NCBI RefSeq assembly: GCF_000275865.1
Contig: NZ_CM001555.1
Location: forward strand, 2,072,967-2,136,966
From: Methanofollis liminatans DSM 4140
Lineage (GTDB): Archaea; Halobacteriota; Methanomicrobia; Methanomicrobiales; Methanofollaceae
Reading direction: 5' to 3'
Length of the DNA: 64,000 nt
Translations under genes and position numbers: made by a program
The notes under the pieces: generated by a model
The model's input: only the letters and a program-made list of their open reading frames with translations
Databases searched by the model: none
Told to the model about the DNA's origin: nothing
Shown: positions 1 to 10,231 of the stretch, piece by piece
Position numbering within the stretch: position 1 is the stretch's first letter
Layout of the letters: the number at the start of each line of letters is the position of its first letter

Positions 1-1
1 C

Positions 2-1147
2 TTCCTCGTGATCGTGATGGTAGTGATGGGGCTGCTCGGCGGATCGGCGATCACCCAGCTCTCGGTCGTCGCCTATGCCCTGCTCCCGATCGGCTCCCTG
101 ATCATGATCCTTTTCATCGACCTGATCTCGGTGAAGGAAGAGGGCGCCGAGCGCTACACGAAGATGAAGGTGCTCGAAGCCTTCGGAGAGGTCAGGGTGG
201 TCGATGTCGACGGAGAGGAAACCCTGTTCAAGCAGCTCGCCCATTACGACCGCATCCGGGGGATCAGGGCGTTCATCAGAGCACCGTTGCGCGGCTTCGT
301 CGTGGACGCGCGGCGGACCTTCCTCATCACGGTGCCGGCGGCACTCCTCTACCTGCTGGCAATCTTCCTGAACCTCCCTCCCTCTCTCCCCTTCGAGGCT
401 GCCGTCTCTGCCGTCGACGACCATGTCGTCATTGCGGCCCTTCTGGTCATGATCTGCTACGCTGTCTTCTTCGAGGTCTGGCGGCGCGAGATCAAGGGGA
501 TGGAGGGAGCGGTCCCCGAGTTTCTGGCCAGGATGGCCGGCATCAACCAGGTCGGCCTCACCCTTGCACAGGCGATAGAGATCCTGGTGCGGACAAACCT
601 CGGCGTTCTTTCCTACGAGATAAAGCGAATCAGCAAGGACATCGCATGGGGGGCAAATGTCCAGGACGCCCTCGTCCGTTTCGAGCACAGGGTGCGCACC
701 CCGGTGGTCTCCCGCTCGGTCACCCTGATCACGACCGCCACCAGGATGAGCGGCAACATCTCCGAGATCCTGACAATCGCCTCAAAAGATGCCCAGATGT
801 CCCAGGTGCTCAGGCAGGAGAGAAACGCGGCGATGCTCCTCTATCTTGCGGTCATCTACATCGCCTTCTTCGTCTTCATCTTCGTCGTCGTGGTCATCTC
901 GGCCCAGTTCCTCCCGCTGCTCGAGGATGTCGGCGCCCAGGCAAGCCAGATCGGTGGAACCTTCGGCGATATCGGGAGTGGGTCGCTCCTCTCGATCAAG
1001 AGGCTCCTCTATCATATCTGCCTGATACAGGCCTTTTTCTCCGGCCTTGTCGCAGGGAAGATGGGTGAAGGCTCGGTGCGGGCCGGGGTGAAGCACGCCG
1101 CAATCATGCTCTTCATCGGACTGGCGGCGTTCAACCTGCTGGTGTAA
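2..1147 (+). CDS. TadC/FlaJ-like type II secretion system F-domain membrane protein (5' partial)
   Basis: The reading frame is open through the left window edge, so the true start lies outside; about 381 residues are visible. It looks like the membrane platform protein of an archaeal type IV pilus or archaellum-like secretion system. Hydrophobic segments lie at the left edge, around residues 95-120 and 135-150, then a cytoplasmic T2SSF-like region with the phrase 'VPEFLARMAGINQVGLTLAQ', and two or three further membrane segments (residues ~275-300, ~335-375). Full FlaJ/TadC-type archaeal proteins are near 550-600 residues, so roughly a third is missing. A cognate ATPase gene is expected just upstream, but that is inference. 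Confidence 0.75.
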   Translation, partial: FLVIVMVVMGLLGGSAITQLSVVAYALLPIGSLIMILFIDLISVKEEGAERYTKMKVLEAFGEVRVVDVDGEETLFKQLAHYDRIRGIRAFIRAPLRGFVVDARRTFLITVPAALLYLLAIFLNLPPSLPFEAAVSAVDDHVVIAALLVMICYAVFFEVWRREIKGMEGAVPEFLARMAGINQVGLTLAQAIEILVRTNLGVLSYEIKRISKDIAWGANVQDALVRFEHRVRTPVVSRSVTLITTATRMSGNISEILTIASKDAQMSQVLRQERNAAMLLYLAVIYIAFFVFIFVVVVISAQFLPLLEDVGAQASQIGGTFGDIGSGSLLSIKRLLYHICLIQAFFSGLVAGKMGEGSVRAGVKHAAIMLFIGLAAFNLLV

Positions 1148-1155
1148 CCGATTCC

Positions 1156-1184
1156 TCTCTTTTTTCAGGCCGGAATATCCCGGC
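1156..1184 (+). terminator. T-rich tract and small hairpin after the secretion gene
   Basis: A run of six T (1161-1166) follows the stop codon within about 15 nt and is followed by a GCCGG/CCGGC stem. Archaeal termination is mostly directed by oligo-T, so this is a plausible terminator. No strong evidence beyond position. Confidence 0.35.
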
Positions 1185-1196
1185 TCCAGAACCAAA

Positions 1197-1208
1197 TGCT
1201 TATATTCC
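1197..1208 (+). promoter_or_regulatory. TATA box for the small zinc-ribbon gene
   Basis: The sequence ATGCTTATATTC has its centre 27 nt upstream of the ATG at 1230. In archaea transcription starts about 25-27 nt from the TATA centre, so the transcript would be leaderless. Confidence 0.55.
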
Positions 1209-1229
1209 ATCGTTGCCGTAGTTCCTCGT

Positions 1230-1391
1230 ATGTGCTCCACTGGCGGTGGCCCCGATGTTGAGATCAACGAGAAAGTGAAGGAAGGAGAAGGAAAACGCTA
1301 CCGGTGCGGTGAGTGCGGCTATACGTTCTCGTCCCTGAGCCGGCACCCGATCTGCCCCTCCTGTCAATCCGAGGACGTCGAACAGATATGA
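1230..1391 (+). CDS. Small zinc-ribbon protein (53 aa)
   Basis: This short gene encodes a 53-residue protein with two CxxC knuckles, CGEC and CPSC, spaced as in a rubredoxin-like zinc ribbon (YRCGECGYTFSSLS...ICPSCQ). It probably binds one zinc; such proteins act in nucleic-acid or protein contacts, but no specific role can be assigned. The ATG at 1230 is supported by a TATA box 27 nt upstream, giving a leaderless mRNA. Its stop overlaps the next gene's ATG in an ATGA arrangement (1388-1391), so the two are translationally coupled. Confidence 0.7.
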   Translation: MCSTGGGPDVEINEKVKEGEGKRYRCGECGYTFSSLSRHPICPSCQSEDVEQI

Positions 1392-1864
1392 TCCTGGAGC
1401 CCGGTGCCGGCGATCTCTTCCTGATACAGGGTTCCTCCTCTTTTCTTCTCGGCGGTGTCGTGCGCGAACGGTTCGCCCTTCCGGTGAACGCTGTCGATGA
1501 CGTCTACTTCGAGCCGGTCCGTCCGGGCGATCTCGTCTGTGTCTCAGCCCCGGAGGGCGGGTCTCTGCGGGCGGCGACAATGCTCCTTCTTCTCGTCCGG
1601 GACCATCACTTCCCGGTCTTCGCCCTCCCGAAAGGCCATCCGGGATCGACATGGGTGCCGATGGTCATCTCGACCGCCCCGTCGATCACCCTCTCCTGCG
1701 GGATCGTCAGGGGCACGCACCCTGACCAGCACCTCCTCTGTTCTTCAGCTGAACTTGCCGGCATCGTCCTGCGAGGCGGCGTGGACGCTGTCACGGTCGA
1801 GGGCCTTCCTGCGGGGTTCACGATCTCGTATATATGTGTTGACCGGGCGCTCGCCGCAGAATAA
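1388..1864 (+). CDS. Conserved hypothetical protein (158 aa) upstream of the ATP synthase operon
   Basis: The start at 1388 is chosen because its ATG overlaps the stop of the zinc-ribbon gene (ATGA); an in-frame extension upstream would run through that gene. The 158-residue product is soluble, rich in beta-type hydrophobic stretches, with no recognisable catalytic motif (begins MILEPGAGDLFLIQGSSSF). Coupling to a zinc-ribbon protein and position directly before aha genes are the only clues. I do not recognise the family. Confidence 0.65.
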   Translation: MILEPGAGDLFLIQGSSSFLLGGVVRERFALPVNAVDDVYFEPVRPGDLVCVSAPEGGSLRAATMLLLLVRDHHFPVFALPKGHPGSTWVPMVISTAPSITLSCGIVRGTHPDQHLLCSSAELAGIVLRGGVDAVTVEGLPAGFTISYICVDRALAAE

Positions 1865-1868
1865 CAAC

Positions 1869-1878
1869 AAATATAAAG
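1869..1878 (+). promoter_or_regulatory. Promoter of the ATP synthase operon, with strong SD
   Basis: A TATA element AAATATAAAG lies in an AT-rich gap. It predicts a start of transcription near 1900, leaving a leader of about 20 nt that contains the SD GGAGGG (1911-1916) just before the ahaH ATG at 1921. Confidence 0.6.
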
Positions 1879-1920
1879 GTAATTTTCATCAAATATTGTA
1901 AGCCGTGAGAGGAGGGTTGG

Positions 1921-2250
1921 ATGAAGAGTGAGGTTTTAAAAAGCATCAAGCAGGCAGAAGAAGAGTACATGTCAATGGTCAGCACCGCAAAGTCTGAACA
2001 GAAGCAGAAGATTGCGGATGCCAGGGTGGAGGCCGAACACATCGTTGAGAAGGCCACCGCCGATGCAGAGGCCCACAAAAAGCAGCGACTCGCAGACGCC
2101 GCGTCCGAGGCCGCCAAAAAGCGCGCCAATATCCTGAAGGACGGCGAAGTGCGGGCGACAAAACTCAGAGCTGACAGCCTTGCAAATCTTGACAGGGCAG
2201 TCGATCTGCTCGTCTCGCGTTTCAAGGAGCAGCTGCATGTTTCAGCCTGA
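1921..2250 (+). CDS. ahaH: A-type ATP synthase subunit H
   Basis: AhaH is a peripheral-stalk subunit of the archaeal A1Ao ATP synthase, pairing with subunit E as a long coiled coil that links the catalytic head to the membrane arm. The 109-residue protein is almost entirely charged/Ala-rich helix with heptad-like spacing (QAEEEYMSMV, EAEHIVEKATADAEAH, AASEAAKKRAN), as expected. It is the first gene of the operon and overlaps the start of ahaI by 14 nt. The ATG at 1921 follows a good SD. Confidence 0.92.
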   Translation: MKSEVLKSIKQAEEEYMSMVSTAKSEQKQKIADARVEAEHIVEKATADAEAHKKQRLADAASEAAKKRANILKDGEVRATKLRADSLANLDRAVDLLVSRFKEQLHVSA

Positions 2251-4213
2251 ACGGATGAGCCGTATCCTGGTTGCAGGGTCCAAGGACCAGATGGATACGA
2301 TTGTCCGTGAGCTGTATCACCAGAACGCTTTTCACATCGAAGATTTTGTCGAGAAGGAAGACGAGGCCTACGAAGGGTTCAGGATCGGCATGCCTCTTGC
2401 GGGCGCAAGCGAAGCGTCCACAGAGCTGATCAAGATCCGTTCGATGGAGTCGATGTTCGGGATCTCCCCTGACACCGTCACCACCGCAAGGTCGCATTCG
2501 TCCCCTGAACTCCGGGCCGGAATCGACCAGAAGCTCGCCGTACTCGTCAGAGACGTCGAGGAAAGCACTGCACAACGGTCAAAATTAGAGGCGCAGGCGA
2601 AGGCGCTCGAAGCCAGGGCAACCGCTCTCGAACCCTTTGCCGCCGTCCCCCTCGACATGGACCTTTACCACGGCTATGAGGGCATCACCGTTTTTGCAGG
2701 CTATGTCGGGTCCGACGTCGAGATCCCTGCCCCCCATGAGAAGCACTATGTGCCGGGTGGAAAGGGCAGACAGAACTTCCTTGTGGTCTTTGTCCCTGCA
2801 AGCGATGCAGAGGCTGCGAACAGCGCCCTGCTTGAAGCACGGTTCCAGGCGGCCCCCATCCCCGAAGGGAGCGGACCGGTGAACGATCTGATCTATGATA
2901 CCCGGGGCAAAATTGCCCAGATCAACGAGAAGATCGCAAAAATCGAACGGAACCTTGAAGAAAAGAAGTCTGAATACAGCGAACTCCTTGTTGCTTACGA
3001 CGAGTATTTCACGGCCGTTGTGGAGCAGGCCGAGGCCCCGCTCCGGTTTGCAACGACGGAGGACGCTTTTGTGGCAGAAGGCTGGGTCCCGACGGAGCGG
3101 GTCGAGGCGATCATCGCAGCGCTCACCCATGCGACCGCCGGCAAGGTCTATGTCACCAGGCTCGATATCGGCGACGACCCGAAGGAGGTTCCGGTTGAAT
3201 ACAAAAACCCGAACTTCTCGCGCCCGACCGAGCTCTTTATGGACATTTACTCGCGTCCGCGCTACGATGAATTTGACCCGACGCTGCTCGTCTCGATCGT
3301 ATTCCCGATCTTCTTCGGGTTGATTCTGGGCGATGTCGGCTACGGTCTCGTGCTGCTTGTGGCCTCGTTTGCCCTGAGAAAATTCCTCTCGGGCGAGGCG
3401 GGGAACCGGCTCCTCGACGTGCTGCGCAATGCAAGCATCATGAGCATCATCTTCGGCGTATTGTTCAGCGAATTCTTCGGCATGGGACTCCCGTGGGAGT
3501 CGATCATCTACACCAGACACTTAAACATCGGCGGGCATGCCGTCCACCACCCGATGGTGGCCGAACTGCTGATCGTCTCGGTCTGGATCGGCCTGCTGCA
3601 CATCACGCTCGGGCGCCTGATTCACGTCAGAAACATCAGCCGTGCCATGCACAAAAGCCACCACGCCACCAAGGAGATCCTTGCCCAGCTCGGCTGGCTC
3701 TCCACAATGTGGGGCATTGTCATCGTGATCTGGTCGATGTTCGCCATCCCCCTGATGATCGACCTGACCGGATTTGCTCCGGTGGCAATGGGCCTGAACG
3801 CGGCCAGTATTGTCGGCGTCGTCCTCGGGCTGATCGGCATCGTCTTTATCGGCATGGAATCTCCGCTTGAACTGGTCGAGATCCCGACGATTATCAGTCA
3901 CGTACTCTCGTACACCCGTCTTGTCGCCGTCGGCCTTTCGTCAGTCGCCATCGCGATGGTCACAAACTTCATCGCCCTGGACTTGATCATCGGCCCGCAG
4001 TTAGAATCGCTCTCTGCGGTCGGGGTGTTCATCGTCCTGCTGGGCCTTGTCGTCCTGGTGATCGGCCATGTGCTGAACACGGCACTGGGCATCCTGGGCG
4101 GCGGCCTGCACTCAATCAGGTTACACTATGTTGAGTTCTTCACCAAGTTTTACAATGGTGGAGGAAAGAAGTACAATCCATTTGGAATGATCAGGAAATT
4201 TACGGAGGATTAA
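2237..4213 (+). CDS. ahaI: A-type ATP synthase subunit I (membrane a-subunit)
   Basis: AhaI forms the stator ion half-channels next to the c-ring. The start at 2237 is inside ahaH and is preceded by the SD AAGGAG (2224-2229); the next in-frame ATG is 2255. The 658-residue protein has a soluble N-terminal half with coiled coils (residues ~85-130 and ~225-260) and a C-terminal half of about seven or eight membrane helices beginning near residue 350. The essential arginine of a-type subunits is seen in SYTRLVAVGLSSVAIAM. Length and layout fit the family. Confidence 0.94.
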   Translation: MFQPERMSRILVAGSKDQMDTIVRELYHQNAFHIEDFVEKEDEAYEGFRIGMPLAGASEASTELIKIRSMESMFGISPDTVTTARSHSSPELRAGIDQKLAVLVRDVEESTAQRSKLEAQAKALEARATALEPFAAVPLDMDLYHGYEGITVFAGYVGSDVEIPAPHEKHYVPGGKGRQNFLVVFVPASDAEAANSALLEARFQAAPIPEGSGPVNDLIYDTRGKIAQINEKIAKIERNLEEKKSEYSELLVAYDEYFTAVVEQAEAPLRFATTEDAFVAEGWVPTERVEAIIAALTHATAGKVYVTRLDIGDDPKEVPVEYKNPNFSRPTELFMDIYSRPRYDEFDPTLLVSIVFPIFFGLILGDVGYGLVLLVASFALRKFLSGEAGNRLLDVLRNASIMSIIFGVLFSEFFGMGLPWESIIYTRHLNIGGHAVHHPMVAELLIVSVWIGLLHITLGRLIHVRNISRAMHKSHHATKEILAQLGWLSTMWGIVIVIWSMFAIPLMIDLTGFAPVAMGLNAASIVGVVLGLIGIVFIGMESPLELVEIPTIISHVLSYTRLVAVGLSSVAIAMVTNFIALDLIIGPQLESLSAVGVFIVLLGLVVLVIGHVLNTALGILGGGLHSIRLHYVEFFTKFYNGGGKKYNPFGMIRKFTED

Positions 4214-4474
<261 letters not shown>

Positions 4475-4488
4475 GCACGGAGTAGACG

Positions 4489-5067
4489 ATGGGACTGGAA
4501 GCTGTCGTTGGAGATATCAAGGAAAAGGGCAAAAGAGAGGTCGCCGCCGTTCAGGCGGAGACCCGGGCAGAGGTGACGCGCATCCTTACGGAGGCGCAGG
4601 AGCGTGCAGCAGGGATCAAGCAGCAGGCCAGCGAGGAGGTGGAGCGGGACGTCCAGCGGATCATCAACCAGGAGGTCTCGGCCGCCAACCTTTCGGTCAA
4701 ACGCGAGATGCTCAATGCTGAGAAGGACACGCTCGGACGGGTCCACGACACCGTCGTCACCAGGATCGCCGGTATGCCTGCCACCTTCCATGAGATGGCC
4801 CTTCGCGCTCTCCTTCCGGAGGCGGCTGCAGCCGTCGGGGGTGGCGTGGTATATTGCAACGCCCGTGATATCCCCACCGTAAAGAAGATCCTTGCCGAGA
4901 GCAAGGAGCTGGCAGCGTTCTCGATCGGCGAGCCCATATCAGTTGAGGGCGGAGTCGTCATTGAGAGCGCCGATGGCAGGATGAAGATCGATTATAGCTA
5001 CCGTACGTTCCTGGAGACGGTATGGGAGTCAGGGCTTAAGGATGCGTCAGATATCCTGTTTCCCTGA
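4489..5067 (+). CDS. ahaE: A-type ATP synthase subunit E
   Basis: AhaE is the second peripheral-stalk subunit, partner of AhaH. The N-terminal ~105 residues form a long charged helix (EKGKREVAAVQAETRAEVTR...), and the C-terminal ~85 residues form the mixed domain that binds the A/B head. The 192-residue length is typical. A GGAG SD lies just upstream of the ATG at 4489. Confidence 0.92.
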   Translation: MGLEAVVGDIKEKGKREVAAVQAETRAEVTRILTEAQERAAGIKQQASEEVERDVQRIINQEVSAANLSVKREMLNAEKDTLGRVHDTVVTRIAGMPATFHEMALRALLPEAAAAVGGGVVYCNARDIPTVKKILAESKELAAFSIGEPISVEGGVVIESADGRMKIDYSYRTFLETVWESGLKDASDILFP

Positions 5068-5079
5068 GGAGGCCGGCAG

Positions 5080-6135
5080 ATGGCTGACGTAGGGGGCCCT
5101 GCCCCATATATTTACGTCTCAACGCGCATGCGTGTGCGCAAAGCAAAGTTGATCCCGCGGGAGGAGTACCTGCGGATGCTCAACATGAGCCTGCCCGAGA
5201 TCACCCGCCTGATCGGGGAGACCGAGTATAAACGGGAGATCGACGAGCTTTCCTCGTCCTTCTCCGGGATCAACCTCATCGAGGTTGCCCTTTCGTGGAA
5301 CCTCGCAAAGGAATATCAGGAGATCCTGAAGATCACCCCGTCCGGACTGATGCGGTTCGTGCAGATTTACCTGCGCCACTGGGACATCCAGAACGTCCTC
5401 ACCATCCTGCGCGGGAAGGTGCAGGGCATGAAGCCCGGAAAGATCAAGGAGGTGCTCATCCCTGCAGGTGAACTCGACAGAGCCACGCTCGACCATCTCC
5501 TGAACGAGGACTCCCCCGAGCGGATCGTCGATTCGCTCAAAGACCGCCCGTTCGGAGCCGTTCTCGCTGCAGGGATCACCGAGGCGCTGGAGACCGGTTC
5601 GTTCGCAAACCTCGAGAACGAACTCTACAAGAAACTCTATGCCCGGATGATCGCCGAAGCGAAAGAAGGGATCAAGGGAGGCTACGAGTTCCTCGGCTAC
5701 ATCCAGATGGAGATCGACCTGAAGAACCTCATCAACCTCTTCCGGTTCCGTGCGCAGAACGCCGGCGAGGAGGTCAGGGAACTGCTCATTCCAGGCGGAA
5801 AAGCATTCACGGTCGACGAACTCCAGAGGATGAGTGCCATCGAGGACCTCAACGAGTTCATCGATGCTGCCAGGAAAAAGACACGTGACCCCGAGCTGAA
5901 CGCACTCTTCGATGAACTCGGCCAGAAACGCCCGGTTCATGAGGTCGAGGTGCTGGTGACGAAGTACCAGCTGAAGCAGATGGAGAGGCTGTCCAAGCTC
6001 TACGTCTTCTCGGTCTTCCCGATCCTGGCATATCTCGAGATGAAGAAGTACGAGGTGACAAACCTCCGTGCGATCGCGCGCGGTAAGGAGTACGGCCTGC
6101 CAAACGAACGCATTCAGGGATACCTGGTGATGTAA
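5080..6135 (+). CDS. ahaC: A-type ATP synthase subunit C
   Basis: AhaC is the funnel-shaped central-stalk adaptor that links the D/F shaft to the c-ring (homologue of V-ATPase subunit d). The 351-residue, almost entirely helical protein has the family hallmarks Y-STRMRVRKAKL near the N-terminus and repeated acidic helices. The gene is followed with no gap by ahaF (stop 6133-6135, ATG 6136), suggesting coupled translation. Confidence 0.92.
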   Translation: MADVGGPAPYIYVSTRMRVRKAKLIPREEYLRMLNMSLPEITRLIGETEYKREIDELSSSFSGINLIEVALSWNLAKEYQEILKITPSGLMRFVQIYLRHWDIQNVLTILRGKVQGMKPGKIKEVLIPAGELDRATLDHLLNEDSPERIVDSLKDRPFGAVLAAGITEALETGSFANLENELYKKLYARMIAEAKEGIKGGYEFLGYIQMEIDLKNLINLFRFRAQNAGEEVRELLIPGGKAFTVDELQRMSAIEDLNEFIDAARKKTRDPELNALFDELGQKRPVHEVEVLVTKYQLKQMERLSKLYVFSVFPILAYLEMKKYEVTNLRAIARGKEYGLPNERIQGYLVM

Positions 6136-6441
6136 ATGGTCGAGATTGCAGTTGTTGGCCAGGCTGAGTTCGTCATCGGGTTCCGGCTTGCAGGCATTCA
6201 GAAGACGATCGCTGTCGGAGACGACGAGGCACTGAAAAACACCGTTATAAACGTCCTCAAGGACAGTTCGGTCGGGATTCTGGTGCTGAGCAGCAGCGAT
6301 ATGAACAGGCTCCCTCTAAGGCTGCGGAACCAGCTCGAGGAATCCGTAAAACCGACGGTGATCGCAGTCGGCGAAGAAGAAGGAGGACTCTCCATGCGGG
6401 AGAGAATAAAGAGATCGGTCGGTGTTGATCTGTGGAAGTAA
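6136..6441 (+). CDS. ahaF: A-type ATP synthase subunit F
   Basis: AhaF is the small Rossmann-like subunit of the central shaft. The 101-residue product begins [20 protein letters not shown], the characteristic N-terminal strand-helix, and ends in a helix rich in basic residues. It abuts ahaC and overlaps the GTG start of ahaA by 10 nt. Confidence 0.92.
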   Translation: MVEIAVVGQAEFVIGFRLAGIQKTIAVGDDEALKNTVINVLKDSSVGILVLSSSDMNRLPLRLRNQLEESVKPTVIAVGEEEGGLSMRERIKRSVGVDLWK

Positions 6442-8204
6442 AAGGAGAATCGAAAACAGGCACTTCGACAGGGGTGCTCAAGAGAATTTCAGGCCCGGTG
6501 GTGACGGCCGTCGGTTTCAACGCCCACATGTACGATGTGGTCAAGGTGGGCAACGAGAAACTGATGGGCGAGGTCATCAAGATCACGGGCGAGAACATCA
6601 TCATTCAGGTCTATGAGGCCACCGATGGCATCAGACCGGGCGAACCTGTGGAGAACACGGGCATGTCGCTCGCGGTCGAGCTCGGTCCCGGGCTGCTGAA
6701 GAGCATCTACGATGGGATTCAGCGCCCGCTCGAGGTGCTCATGGAGAAGATGGGCAGTTTCATCGAGCGTGGTGTGACCGCACCCGGCCTCGACCGCGCC
6801 ACGAAGTGGGACTTTGTCCCGGTCGTGAAGGCGGGCGACAAGGTCGTGCCCGGCAGCATCCTCGGAACGGTGCAGGAAACCTCGTCGATCCTCCACAAGA
6901 TCATGGTCCCGCCCAATATGAAGGGCGGCGTGGTCAAGGAGATCAAGGGCGGTTCCTTCACCGTCGAAGAGGTCGTCTGTACCCTCGAAGACGGAACGAC
7001 GCTCACCATGATGCAGAAGTGGCCGGTCCGCGTGCCGCGCCCGGTGACCGAGAAGATGAACCCGGACATTCCGCTGGTCACCGGCCAGCGCATTCTCGAC
7101 GGGCTCTTCCCGATCGCAAAGGGCGGCACCGCGGCAATCCCGGGGCCGTTCGGCTCGGGCAAGACGGTCACCCAGCAGGCGCTTGCGAAGTGGTCTGACG
7201 CACAGATCGTCGTCTATATCGGCTGCGGCGAGCGCGGCAACGAGATGACCGAAGTGCTGACCGAGTTCCCCGAACTCGAGGACCCCAAGACCGGCAGGCC
7301 GCTCATGGAGCGGACGGTGCTCATTGCGAACACCTCGAACATGCCGGTGGCAGCACGTGAAGCCTCAGTTTATACCGGGATCACGATCGCGGAGTACTTC
7401 CGCGACCAGGGCTACGATGTCTCGCTGATGGCCGACTCCACCTCGCGGTGGGCAGAGGCGATGCGTGAGATCTCCTCCCGTCTTGAGGAGATGCCCGGTG
7501 AGGAAGGGTATCCTGCATATCTCTCCGCCCGTCTCTCAGAGTTCTACGAGCGCGCGGGGCGTGTGACCACCCTCAGCAACGAGAAGGGCTCGGTCACCGT
7601 CATCGGCGCCGTTTCTCCGCCGGGCGGCGACTTTTCCGAACCGGTCACCCAGAACACCCTCCGTATCGTGAAGGTCTTCTGGGCACTGGACGCGAAGCTC
7701 TCGCAGCGCCGGCACTTCCCGGCGATCAACTGGTTAAACTCGTACTCCCTGTATCTCAACGTGCTCAACCCCTGGTACGACAAGAACATCTCCCCTGAGT
7801 GGAACCCCCTCCGCAACTGGGCGATGGCAGTCCTCCAGAAGGAGTCCGAGCTTCAGGAGATCGTGCAGCTCGTCGGTTCCGACGCCCTCCCTGAGGAGGA
7901 GCAGATCACCATCGAGGTTGCCAGGATGCTCCGTGAAGTGTTCCTGCAGCAGAACGCCTTCGACCCCGTCGACACCTACTGTTCCCTCGAGAAGCAGTTC
8001 GACATCATGAAGGCGATCCGTCTCTACGCCGACCTGGCCGCCACGGCCCACACCGCCGGCGTGATGCCGGCCCAGATCCTGGCAATCAAGGCGAAGAACG
8101 ACCTGCCGCAGATCAAGTTCACGAAGGACTACAAGCCTGAACTCGAGAAGGTCCTCGCGCAGATGAAGAACGAGTTTGCCGGACTGAAGGCGGGTGCAGC
8201 ATGA
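6432..8204 (+). CDS. ahaA: A-type ATP synthase catalytic subunit A
   Basis: AhaA hydrolyses or makes ATP in the A1 head. The 590-residue protein has the Walker A motif GPFGSGKT at residues 238-245, the A-subunit-specific non-homologous insert (about 120-205), and the Walker B region around [16 protein letters not shown]. The GTG at 6432 inside ahaF is the preferred start because it gives the family N-terminus MEVKGE; the stretch between this and GPVVTAVG is about nine residues longer than in the Methanosarcina proteins I recall. The stop overlaps the ahaB ATG (ATGA). Confidence 0.94.
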   Translation: MEVKGESKTGTSTGVLKRISGPVVTAVGFNAHMYDVVKVGNEKLMGEVIKITGENIIIQVYEATDGIRPGEPVENTGMSLAVELGPGLLKSIYDGIQRPLEVLMEKMGSFIERGVTAPGLDRATKWDFVPVVKAGDKVVPGSILGTVQETSSILHKIMVPPNMKGGVVKEIKGGSFTVEEVVCTLEDGTTLTMMQKWPVRVPRPVTEKMNPDIPLVTGQRILDGLFPIAKGGTAAIPGPFGSGKTVTQQALAKWSDAQIVVYIGCGERGNEMTEVLTEFPELEDPKTGRPLMERTVLIANTSNMPVAAREASVYTGITIAEYFRDQGYDVSLMADSTSRWAEAMREISSRLEEMPGEEGYPAYLSARLSEFYERAGRVTTLSNEKGSVTVIGAVSPPGGDFSEPVTQNTLRIVKVFWALDAKLSQRRHFPAINWLNSYSLYLNVLNPWYDKNISPEWNPLRNWAMAVLQKESELQEIVQLVGSDALPEEEQITIEVARMLREVFLQQNAFDPVDTYCSLEKQFDIMKAIRLYADLAATAHTAGVMPAQILAIKAKNDLPQIKFTKDYKPELEKVLAQMKNEFAGLKAGAA

Positions 8205-9595
8205 AGGAATATCGAACGATCAAGCAGATTGCAGGCCCGCTCGTCTTCGTCGAGAAGACCGAGCCGGTCGGCTACAACGAGCTCGTGAACATCGCCCTCG
8301 CCGACGGCTCGATCAAGCGCGGCCAGGTGCTCGACACCTCTGACGACCTCGTTGTCGTCCAGTGTTTCGAGACGACGGCCGGTATCGGCCGTGACTCCGG
8401 GGTAAGATTCCTGGGCGAGACGATCAAGATGCCGCTCTCGAAGGAGATGCTCGGCCGTATCCTCTCGGGCGGCGGTAAGCCGATCGACGGCGGCCCGGAG
8501 ATCGTCCCGGAAAAGCGGCTCGACATCATGGGCGCTGCGATCAACCCGTACGCCCGTGCGTCGCCGGCCGACTTCATCCAGACCGGTATCTCCACGATCG
8601 ACGGGACGAACACCCTTGTGCGCGGTCAGAAGCTCCCGATCTTCTCGGCAGCCGGTCTGCCGCACAACGATGTCGCCCTGCAGATCGCCCGTCAGGCAAA
8701 GGTGCCGGGCTCGACCGAAGCGTTCGCCGTGGTCTTCGCCGCGATGGGTATCACGAAGGAAGAGGCCAACCATTTCATGGCCGACTTCGAACGCACCGGC
8801 GCCCTCGAGAGCGCGGTCGTCTTCCTGAACCTTGCAGACGACCCGGCCGTAGAGCGGATCATCACCCCGCGTCTTGCCCTCACGACCGCCGAGTACCTTG
8901 CGTACGAACTCGGCTACCATGTGCTCGTCATCCTGACGGACATGACCAACTACTGTGAGGCGCTCCGTCAGATCGGTGCTGCCCGTGAAGAAGTGCCGGG
9001 CCGCCGCGGCTACCCGGGTTACATGTACACGGACCTGGCCTCGATCTACGAGCGTGCGGGTATCGTCAAGGGCAAAAAGGGCTCTGTGACCCAGATCCCG
9101 ATCCTGACGATGCCGGGCGACGATATCACGCACCCGATCCCCGACCTGACCGGGTACATCACCGAGGGTCAGATCGTGGTTTCCCGTGAGCTGCACCGGA
9201 AGGGTATCTACCCGCCGATCAACGTCCTGCCATCGCTGTCCCGTCTGATGAACCTCGGTATCGGCAAGGGCCACACCAGAGAAGACCACAAGAAGGTCTC
9301 CGACCAGCTCTACGCGGGCTATGCAGAAGGCAACGACCTGCGCGGCCTCGTGGCGATCGTCGGTAAGGACGCCCTGTCCGAGCGTGACCGCGGTTTCCTG
9401 GAGTTCGCCGACCTCTTCGAGGGCAGGTTTGTCACCCAGGGCATCGACGAGAACCGGACGATCGAGGACACCCTCGACCTGGGCTGGGAACTGCTGGCCT
9501 CGCTGCCGGTGGAGCAGCTCGTGCGTATCGACCGCGACCTGATCCAGAAGTACCACCCGCTCTACCGCAAGGGCGCAAAATCTGCAGGGGTGTAA
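8201..9595 (+). CDS. ahaB: A-type ATP synthase regulatory subunit B
   Basis: AhaB alternates with AhaA in the head and binds nucleotide without a functional P-loop. The 464-residue product carries typical B-subunit segments ([58 protein letters not shown]) and lacks GxxxxGKT, as expected. It overlaps ahaA by 4 nt and is followed by ahaD after 6 nt. Confidence 0.95.
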   Translation: MKEYRTIKQIAGPLVFVEKTEPVGYNELVNIALADGSIKRGQVLDTSDDLVVVQCFETTAGIGRDSGVRFLGETIKMPLSKEMLGRILSGGGKPIDGGPEIVPEKRLDIMGAAINPYARASPADFIQTGISTIDGTNTLVRGQKLPIFSAAGLPHNDVALQIARQAKVPGSTEAFAVVFAAMGITKEEANHFMADFERTGALESAVVFLNLADDPAVERIITPRLALTTAEYLAYELGYHVLVILTDMTNYCEALRQIGAAREEVPGRRGYPGYMYTDLASIYERAGIVKGKKGSVTQIPILTMPGDDITHPIPDLTGYITEGQIVVSRELHRKGIYPPINVLPSLSRLMNLGIGKGHTREDHKKVSDQLYAGYAEGNDLRGLVAIVGKDALSERDRGFLEFADLFEGRFVTQGIDENRTIEDTLDLGWELLASLPVEQLVRIDRDLIQKYHPLYRKGAKSAGV

Positions 9596-9601
9596 CCGTC
9601 G

Positions 9602-10231
9602 ATGGCGCTTAGAGATGTCAAGCCGACCCGTTCCGAGCTGATCAACATCAAGCGCAAGATCAAGCTCTCCGAGCGGGGCTACAACATCCTCAAGATGAAG
9701 CGCGACGGGCTGATCCTTGAGTTCTTCAAGGTGCTGAAGGAAGCGAAGGACACCCGGGGCGAGATGCTGCGCAAGTTCCAGCACGCCCAGGAGATGATCG
9801 CCCTTGCAAACACGGTCGAGGGGACGATCGGGGTGAAGGCTGCGGCCTTTTCCGTGAAGGAGAAGCCCGAGATCACCCTGAAGTCCAAGAACATCATGGG
9901 CGTCGTCGTGCCCGAGATCGAGGCCTCGAAGGTGAGGAAGAGCCTGGCCGAGCGCGGATACGGTGTGCTCGGCTCCCGTGCGGTCATCGACGAGACGGCC
10001 GAAGCCTACGAGGAGCTGGTCGAGGCGATCATCGAGAGCGCCGAGGTCGAGACGAAGATGAAGCGTCTCCTCGACGAGATTGACCGGACGAAGCGGCGTG
10101 TGAACGCCCTTGAGTTCAAGGTGATCCCCGAACTGAAGGAAGGCGCGGCCTTCATCAAGATGCGCCTCGACGAGATGGAGCGCGACGAGCTCTCCCGTCT
10201 GAAGCGGATCAAGGCGAAGAGTGCGGAGTAG
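9602..10231 (+). CDS. ahaD: A-type ATP synthase subunit D
   Basis: AhaD is the rotating central shaft. The 209-residue protein has the N-terminal and C-terminal long helices of the family (VKPTRSELINIKRKIKLSER; EIDRTKRRVNALEFKVIPEL). It is the last recognisable aha gene; no subunit G-like small gene follows, whereas Methanosarcina operons carry one. The downstream sequence is pyrimidine-rich. Confidence 0.93.
   Translation: MALRDVKPTRSELINIKRKIKLSERGYNILKMKRDGLILEFFKVLKEAKDTRGEMLRKFQHAQEMIALANTVEGTIGVKAAAFSVKEKPEITLKSKNIMGVVVPEIEASKVRKSLAERGYGVLGSRAVIDETAEAYEELVEAIIESAEVETKMKRLLDEIDRTKRRVNALEFKVIPELKEGAAFIKMRLDEMERDELSRLKRIKAKSAE

Noticed and set aside
2585-3520. Minus-strand frame of about 310 codons
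   Set aside because: Antisense to ahaI; no recognisable protein.
8129-9784. Long open frame of about 550 codons on the minus strand
   Set aside because: It is antisense to ahaB, whose protein is unmistakable; the frame is an effect of high GC at third positions.
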